A stretch of 64,000 bases of DNA, taken from NCBI GenBank assembly GCA_022641835.1, contig CP048715.1, forward strand, positions 1,364,001-1,428,000, in the 5' to 3' direction. The notes below the pieces were generated by a model, which saw only the letters and a list, made by a program, of their open reading frames with translations, did not search any database and was not told the origin of the DNA. This DNA is from Petasospora fabianii. Taxonomy: Eukaryota; Ascomycota; Saccharomycetes; Phaffomycetales; Wickerhamomycetaceae. Both the position numbers and the translations under genes were made by a program. Positions 58,775 to 64,000 of the stretch are shown piece by piece. Every line of letters begins with the position of its first letter. Positions within the stretch are counted from its first letter, which is position 1.

Positions 58775-60874
58775 TTACTCCAAGAGCTTGGTGATCTTAC
58801 CAATGGCGATGGTGGTACCCTGGTCTCTGAGGGTAAATCTACCAAGTGGCTGGTAATCAGCAAAAGTTTCCACACAGACTGGGGCAGCAGTCTCCAAGAC
58901 GGCAATAATCTTCATACCCTTCTTGGCGAATGCAGGTGGCTTCTTGGACTTTCTGTTGGTACCCTTTTCAAGCTTGTGAAGAAGGGCCTTGAAAGACACC
59001 TCTTCGATAGCGGTATGGACGTGCATCACACATGAGAAACCAGAGGAAAGAATAGACTTGAGTTCGACAATGGCAATCTGGGCCTCGAATCTAGTAACGG
59101 TCTTAACTGGGGCTCTTGGAGAAGAGAGGACGAAACCTTGAGAGATGTCCTCCTCTTCGATACCCTTAAGCTTGATCTTGACCTGCTCACCACAGTAAGC
59201 GGATTCAACTTCATTCTCTGTTTCGTTGAAAATGGTCAACACCTCAACGTTAGCCTTGTTTGGCATGATGATGAGTTGGGCACCCTTCTTGACGTGACCG
59301 GATTCGATCTTACCTTCGACAATAGTACCCAAGTCCTTCATCTTAGAAGCAATTGGCAACATGAATGGAGCATTGATGTATCTGTTCAAGTGTTGCATAC
59401 CATCCAAGTACTCCAAGAGAGCTGGTCCATCGTACCATGGAGCCTTCTCCTTTGGAACACGCTCTTTCAAACCGTCACCGGTGTAACCGGAAACTGGCAT
59501 GAAGACAACATCCTCCTTAACGTTGTAACCAATGGCCTTCAAGTACATGGAAAGCTTAGAAGTACATTCATCATATCTCTCCTTAGACCATTCGACAGTT
59601 GGGTCATCCATCTTGTTAACAACAACAACCATCTTGTTAACACCCTGAGTCTTAGCCAAGAGAGCGTGCTCTCTAGTCTGCCCACCCTTCTCGAAACCGG
59701 TCTCGTACTCACCCTTTCTAGCAGAGATGACCAAGACACCAACATCGGCCTGAGAGGCACCACCAATCATTTCAGAGACATACATCTTATGACCTGGGGC
59801 ATCCAAGATGGTGTAACGTCTCTTGTCGGTTTCGAAATAGGACTTACCAACTTCAATGGTTTTACCATCGTTTCTCTCCTCCTTGTTGGTATCCATGATC
59901 CAAGACAAGTACCAACCTTGTCTACCGGCATCCTTAGCCTCCTTCTCATACTTTTCAACGGTACGCTTGTCGACGGTACCGGTCAAGTAGAGCAAGTTAC
60001 CACCCATGGTAGACTTACCAGCATCAACGTGACCCATGAAGATGATAGAAACGTGATCTTTACCACCATACAAATCGTTAACAACTTCCTCATCAATCTC
60101 CTCCTCCTGCTCCTTAATAACGGCATCAGCAGCGACTGGAGCAGCTGGTGTCTCCTTCTTGTCCTCGGTCTTGGCAGAGGAAGCAGAAGCCTTTGGAGTC
60201 TCAGTCTTGGAGGCTGGTGCTGGGGAAGCAGATTTTGGTGCTTCAGTCTTTGTCTCAGTCTTGGCAGCTGGAGCTGGAGCTGGAGCTGGAGAGTCAGCCT
60301 TCTTGGTCTCATCGGCCTTTGGCTCATCCTTCTTTGACTCCTCCTTCTTTGGTTCTTCCTTCTTTGGTTCCTCCTTCTTTGGAGCATTGGCAAGCTTGAT
60401 ACCGGATGAAGAGGCGAGCTTCAATGTACGCTTTGGCTTAGTTGCGGCTGGGACAGCAGAGGCAGCAGCCTGCTTCTGGTAGTCCTCAAGGGACATACCA
60501 CGCTGCTGTGGAGCCTGCTGTTGCTGTTGGTTGTTGTAGTTGTTGTAATTGTTGTATCCCTGGTTGTAATTGTTGTAGCCACCTTGGTTGTAGTTGTTGT
60601 AACCTTGGTTGTAGTTATTGTAACCACCTTGCTGCTGGTATTGGTTGTATCCCTGGTTGTAGTTGTTGTATCCACCTTGCTGCTGGTACTGATTGTAACC
60701 ACCTTGCTGTTGGTACTGGCCGTAGACCTGGGTTGGGTCAAACGACTGAGCAGTAGGCTGGAAAGCCTGTGCCTGGTTTGGATTGAACTGACGTCTGTAT
60801 CCGCCCTGATCACCAAGCGACTGCTTGGAGAAGTCGTTAGCAAGATTGTCCTGGTTATATCCCTGTCCTGACAT
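58775..60874 (-). CDS. SUP35: Translation termination factor eRF3 (Sup35) with prion-like N domain
   Basis: A 699-residue eRF3. Three regions are clear. Residues 1-125 are an N domain rich in Gln, Asn, Tyr and Gly, with repeats of QQQGGYN and NQGYNNYNQ-like units between 51 and 115. Residues 126-262 are a charged M domain rich in Lys, Glu, Pro and Ala with short tandem KKEEP units. The C domain is an EF1A-like GTPase from about 270: G1 is GHVDAGKS at 281-288, with DAPGH and NKMD further on. Sup35 with Sup45 ends translation at stop codons; in S. cerevisiae its N domain forms the PSI prion. The ATG at 60874 (MSGQGYNQDN) is the conserved start; an in-frame ATG 17 codons earlier is likely leader. 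The protein ends GKITKLLE. Confidence 0.97.
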   Translation of the reverse strand: MSGQGYNQDNLANDFSKQSLGDQGGYRRQFNPNQAQAFQPTAQSFDPTQVYGQYQQQGGYNQYQQQGGYNNYNQGYNQYQQQGGYNNYNQGYNNYNQGGYNNYNQGYNNYNNYNNQQQQQAPQQRGMSLEDYQKQAAASAVPAATKPKRTLKLASSSGIKLANAPKKEEPKKEEPKKEESKKDEPKADETKKADSPAPAPAPAAKTETKTEAPKSASPAPASKTETPKASASSAKTEDKKETPAAPVAADAVIKEQEEEIDEEVVNDLYGGKDHVSIIFMGHVDAGKSTMGGNLLYLTGTVDKRTVEKYEKEAKDAGRQGWYLSWIMDTNKEERNDGKTIEVGKSYFETDKRRYTILDAPGHKMYVSEMIGGASQADVGVLVISARKGEYETGFEKGGQTREHALLAKTQGVNKMVVVVNKMDDPTVEWSKERYDECTSKLSMYLKAIGYNVKEDVVFMPVSGYTGDGLKERVPKEKAPWYDGPALLEYLDGMQHLNRYINAPFMLPIASKMKDLGTIVEGKIESGHVKKGAQLIIMPNKANVEVLTIFNETENEVESAYCGEQVKIKLKGIEEEDISQGFVLSSPRAPVKTVTRFEAQIAIVELKSILSSGFSCVMHVHTAIEEVSFKALLHKLEKGTNRKSKKPPAFAKKGMKIIAVLETAAPVCVETFADYQPLGRFTLRDQGTTIAIGKITKLLE
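60521..60724 (-). repeat. Oligopeptide repeats of the SUP35 prion-like domain
   Basis: DNA encoding residues 51-118 of Sup35. Imperfect 9-to-13-residue units combine QQQGGYN, NQYQ and NYNQG. The near-identical codons make the region prone to unequal exchange, so copy number may vary between strains. Confidence 0.88.
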
Positions 60875-62915
60875 TGTGTGCTGAAGGCTTATACCCAATG
60901 GTGAAGTAACAAGACTCTTGTTCATTCAATGTAAACGTTTCAAAATGATCATCTCTCGTCTGTTGGAAGAAGAAGAAAAAAAAAAGAGAGAGATCCGGGG
61001 GTAGATCGGGCGCGTGACATGTCACGTGAAGGGTCGGATGTGGTTCACATATACCCGGTGAGTACTAAAAAGTCATGTTACTTACTCCAAAGATTGATTA
61101 TTTGTAGGTGTGGTGCTTGAGTTTTAGTAGATAGTTGATTAATATGGTAACAGGACTCTAGTAATGACCTTCGGGTAGGTGGGAGGTTGCAAGGAAACAC
61201 CCGTTCCTGACTCTCTTAACCTCATGAGGTGATCATCAGTCTCAAATAACATGCGGCTAGTGTATTCGGGTGTACGGTGTACGGCCCTAAATGGCGAGGA
61301 AGTAATCATATGACTCATGTCAACGGATGAAGACATTGAGGTTTTAGAGCTGTCATATATGTCATCTTTGTGACACAATGCTTGGGTTGTTTGATACTCT
61401 AGCGTTTAGTGTAGAGAGTTATCTGCGGGCACGTTGAATAATCTTACGGGGATACGAGCTACACACATAGATCAGCGGTAAAGAAATGTCGAATCAGTGT
61501 TGATGGAAACAGATTAGAGAACAAATGACCATCACAGGACCAGCGGATGATCTGTTACAGACACCTGTTCTGTTATTAGATCGTGGCTCTGGTGATAGAG
61601 CCACAAGTCATAATCTATGTAAGTTAGACATTATCCATGCCGTCATAAGACACTTAGACCAAAAAGCGATGTGGGGAAGATATGTACACTGTGCTAACGT
61701 CAAGCTACCCAACAGTTTTATGGGGGAACACGTTATTTGCTTGCCGGAAGAACGCTTCCGATCAGGTCCGATCAGGTCCGAACAAAGTGCGGAGCAGTTA
61801 TGTATGGCCCAATAAGATGTCTCTATTTAAGAAGCAAGAAACCGAATGCGGTCAGAGTTGCGGCCAGAGCCGGGTTCAAGCGGTCTTTAGCGGGTTATCT
61901 GCCCCGCACGAGAACTCAGGTAGTTGCGGAGTCATCTCTATATGGTGGTGGGTCTTCTTGGTGAAACTATGATGTGGATGGATGGTGAACTATTGGACTG
62001 CTGAACAGGGATGTGTATGTGTTGATTATGTGTTCTTGGCTGTAGGCTTGGCCCTCAACGATCAGCTATTGTCCTCATAGCTCACTAATTGGCTCGGCAG
62101 GGAATATTTGCTTGGCTCTTTGTTGTGTCAAAGTAGTCGTAGTCTATGTAGGTGTGGCCGGTGGAATGAAAAGAGGGGCACTTTGTCGGTTAATACCACT
62201 GTAATGGGAACACATGGAGGACCCTGGGACGGAACATCTGTTCATATCTACTCAAGGACAAAAGAGAAAATAGACAGGCACCACACCATAACCTCCGGCG
62301 TCCGTTGTTCGGTACATTTGTTCCCCTGGATGGCTTGCCTGCACTACACTACAGTCGAATGACTCCAAGCCCCCCAACCAACTGCGTGATCACTTCCGTG
62401 TGATGTCGGGCATCCTTCAAGCCCGGTAACGCTTGTTTTGTAATCATACTATACTCAAAGACCCAATCACAGGCTGACTTCAGTTCGCCACAAGGACCCC
62501 AAGTCAGCAAACAAACTTGCCCCGACTTCGCACGGGCGACTTGATCCCCACCATTTGGCAAGACTCGTAGACACAACAGCGGGGTGCTTGTGTCTGCCTT
62601 TTGTGGGCCCGATAATCTCCCGCATGCTTCCGGTTCTTTTCAACCTCCACTTTCTGCTTCCGGTAGCAACAGCCTGTGGCTGCCCAAACTAGGTTTGGAG
62701 TCACCACGAGTCGTAATGCATAGACACGACATACTCAATCCCCCAGTGACGTGCACCATATCATGCACGGCGACTCAAAACTCCATATCCCCGCTTCATC
62801 TGTCTCATCTTGTGATATAAAAACCTTTGGAGGATCCTCTATATTGGCCCCAGAGTATTGCATCCAAACATAATGGACCTCTTAGAATCATAAAGTGCCA
62901 TTACTTTTCTTCGTC
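60875..62915. other. Long intergenic region between SUP35 and an MFS gene
   Basis: About 2 kb between divergent starts. The SUP35-proximal part has the palindrome TCACGTGA (61022-61029) and an A/G-rich tract near 60968-60989. A 10-bp tandem pair, GATCAGGTCC twice, lies at 61759-61778. Frames of 75-101 codons are present but none has a family signature or a plausible composition, so none is called. Confidence 0.5.
61022..61029. promoter_or_regulatory. TCACGTGA E-box, Cbf1-like site
   Basis: A perfect palindrome with the CACGTG core bound by bHLH factors such as Cbf1. It lies 148-155 bp before the SUP35 ATG, a usual distance for a yeast promoter element. Confidence 0.55.
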
Positions 62916-64000
62916 ATGCCCTCATTCATCGCTAAATTCTACAAGACAGATGAAGGTCCTCAAGAGATCTACAACAAAGTTCTTTTCTTTGCAGTCTTCC
63001 TCTTTGGTATCCTTGGTTGCGCTCGTGGTTACGATGAAGGTAACATTGCAGGTACCGTTGCTCAACACGCTTTCAAGCAACGGTTTGGTCTCCTGGATGA
63101 GAACAAGACAGACACAGAGATTGCAAATTTGAAATCAAACATCACATCAATGGTGCAACTCGGTTCCATTGGTGGTTGTCTCATCGCCATGTATCTAGTT
63201 GATAAATTTGGTCGTATTAGAACTTTACAAATCTGTTGCGTGGGTTGGATCGTTGGTGCTATCATCCAAATCACTTCTAAGGCAGTTGGTCAACTATATG
63301 CAGGTAGACTCATTGAAGGTATCGCCATTGGACAAACTGTCGTCATTGGTCCTTGTTACCTATCTGAGATCTCTCCAAAGAACATTAGAGGTCTTTGTAA
63401 CTGTATCTTTGCCGGTGCTGTTTACTTCGGCTCTTTTATTGCAAACTTTGCTAATTATGGTTGTGCTCTTCACATGAGCACTACAGATGAGAGAACTTGG
63501 ATCGTTCCAACATCTTTAAAGATTGTGCTTGCGGGCTTATTATTCATTGGTTCTTTCTTCTGTTTAGAGTCTCCAAGATGGCTCGTCAAAGTTGGTAAGA
63601 TTGACAAGTCATATTCCAACTTGGCCAAGATCAGAGGTCTTGAACCAAACCACCCATACGTCCTCTCAGAAGTTTCCGATATCCAGGAGCAACTCGCCCA
63701 GGAGAGTGCAGAGCTTGGTTCCATCTCCAAGATTGACAAAATTAGGGAACTCGTTATGGTCAAGTCTATCAGATATAGACTTTTGCTTGGTATCAGTGCC
63801 CAAATTTTATCACAATGGTCTTGTGCCTCTGCCATCACAATCTACATGCCAGAACTTGTTGCCCTCGTTGGTGTCACTGGCACAAAGAAGCTTCTCTACT
63901 CTTCTATTCTCGGTGTTGTTAAGTTTGTCGGTGCATACATTGGTGCCTTCTTCCTCATTGATTTCCTCGGAAGAAAAAGAGCACTCTATGTTGGTATTAT
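62916..64000 (+). CDS. MFS sugar/quinate-type transporter (C-terminal part outside window)
   Basis: An ATG at 62916 opens a frame that runs to the window edge (361 codons seen). The protein belongs to the sugar porter family of the major facilitator superfamily. It has FGILGCARGYDEGNIAGTV in the first span, the loop motif VDKFGRIRTL, GRLIEGIAIGQTV, the PxYxxEISP-like PCYLSEISPKNIRG, and ESPRWLVK before the central loop. The second half has started (LGISAQILSQWSCASA, then DFLGRKRALY). The N-terminal features are nearer to quinate and sugar-acid permeases than to hexose (Hxt) carriers: ARGYDEG replaces the hexose-type GYD-GV motif. The substrate is not determined. About one third of the protein is missing. 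Confidence 0.88.
   Translation, partial: MPSFIAKFYKTDEGPQEIYNKVLFFAVFLFGILGCARGYDEGNIAGTVAQHAFKQRFGLLDENKTDTEIANLKSNITSMVQLGSIGGCLIAMYLVDKFGRIRTLQICCVGWIVGAIIQITSKAVGQLYAGRLIEGIAIGQTVVIGPCYLSEISPKNIRGLCNCIFAGAVYFGSFIANFANYGCALHMSTTDERTWIVPTSLKIVLAGLLFIGSFFCLESPRWLVKVGKIDKSYSNLAKIRGLEPNHPYVLSEVSDIQEQLAQESAELGSISKIDKIRELVMVKSIRYRLLLGISAQILSQWSCASAITIYMPELVALVGVTGTKKLLYSSILGVVKFVGAYIGAFFLIDFLGRKRALYVGI

Noticed and set aside
59138-60337. 399-codon open frame opposite SUP35
   Set aside because: It covers the highly codon-biased GTPase region. The product is Leu/Val/Trp/Ser-rich noise.
61015-61040. Point-centromere CDEI from TCACGTGA
   Set aside because: No AT-rich CDEII-like block and no CDEIII-like TTCCGAA follow at the right distance. 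A promoter E-box is simpler.
61525-61815. 96-codon plus-strand frame between SUP35 and the MFS gene
   Set aside because: It overlaps other random frames, crosses a small tandem repeat, and has no recognisable domain.

Overview
This is 64 kb of nuclear DNA from a budding yeast (Saccharomycotina). The genes are mostly intronless, compact and on both strands. Their products are recognisable yeast orthologues: Cdc4, Sup35, Nup1, Erv41, Csl4, Arg82 and Dip5. Three genes carry short spliceosomal introns with GTRNGT donors and CTAAC branch points, and the one tRNA gene, tRNA-Trp(CCA), has the expected intron. CTG codons fall where homologues have Leu or another hydrophobic residue (CDC4 F-box, syntaxin), so the standard code fits and the CTG-Ser clade does not. 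I cannot fix the genus. Local gene pairs (CSL4/PDR16 with ELA1 nearby, NUP1/CMR2, ITT1/ERV41, SUP35/ARG82) match S. cerevisiae neighbourhoods as I remember them, but are rearranged.

Layout. 1-4.5 kb: a cut-off membrane protein gene, NPL6/RSC7 (chromatin remodelling) and a Myb/SANT-like regulator. 4.5-8.6 kb: a 4-kb gene-poor stretch with low-complexity tracts. 8.6-22.3 kb: a mitochondrial alpha/beta hydrolase (EAT1/IMO32 type), CDC4, an intron-bearing EMP47, CMR2, NUP1 and ELA1. 22.9-27.7 kb: three tandem Mnn9/Anp1/Van1-like (GT62) glycosyltransferase genes. 27.8-40 kb: ITT1, ERV41 (intron), a Pex28/29-type peroxin divergent from the peroxisomal acyl-CoA synthetase FAA2, a small unknown ORF, CSL4, tRNA-Trp, PDR16 and a short-chain dehydrogenase. 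41-46.2 kb: three tandem secreted class 3 lipase genes, the middle one a pseudogene. 47-52 kb: a Zn2Cys6 transcription factor and the DIP5 amino-acid permease. 53-61 kb: ARG82, an SSO-type syntaxin with a five-codon first exon, APL2 and SUP35 with a Q/N/Y-rich prion-like repeat domain. 62.9-64 kb: the start of a sugar-transporter-like MFS gene cut by the window edge.

Themes. Several genes serve the secretory pathway (EMP47, ERV41, the GT62 cluster, SSO, APL2). Others concern lipid and peroxisome metabolism (Pex28/29-like, FAA2, PDR16, lipases). The right-hand half holds nutrient acquisition genes (lipases, DIP5, MFS). I found no mobile element, CRISPR array or clearly novel multi-gene system. 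The accessory features most worth a second look are the tandem GT62 array, the decaying lipase array with a 14-bp element shared by two of its upstream regions, and the peroxin/FAA2 divergent promoter.
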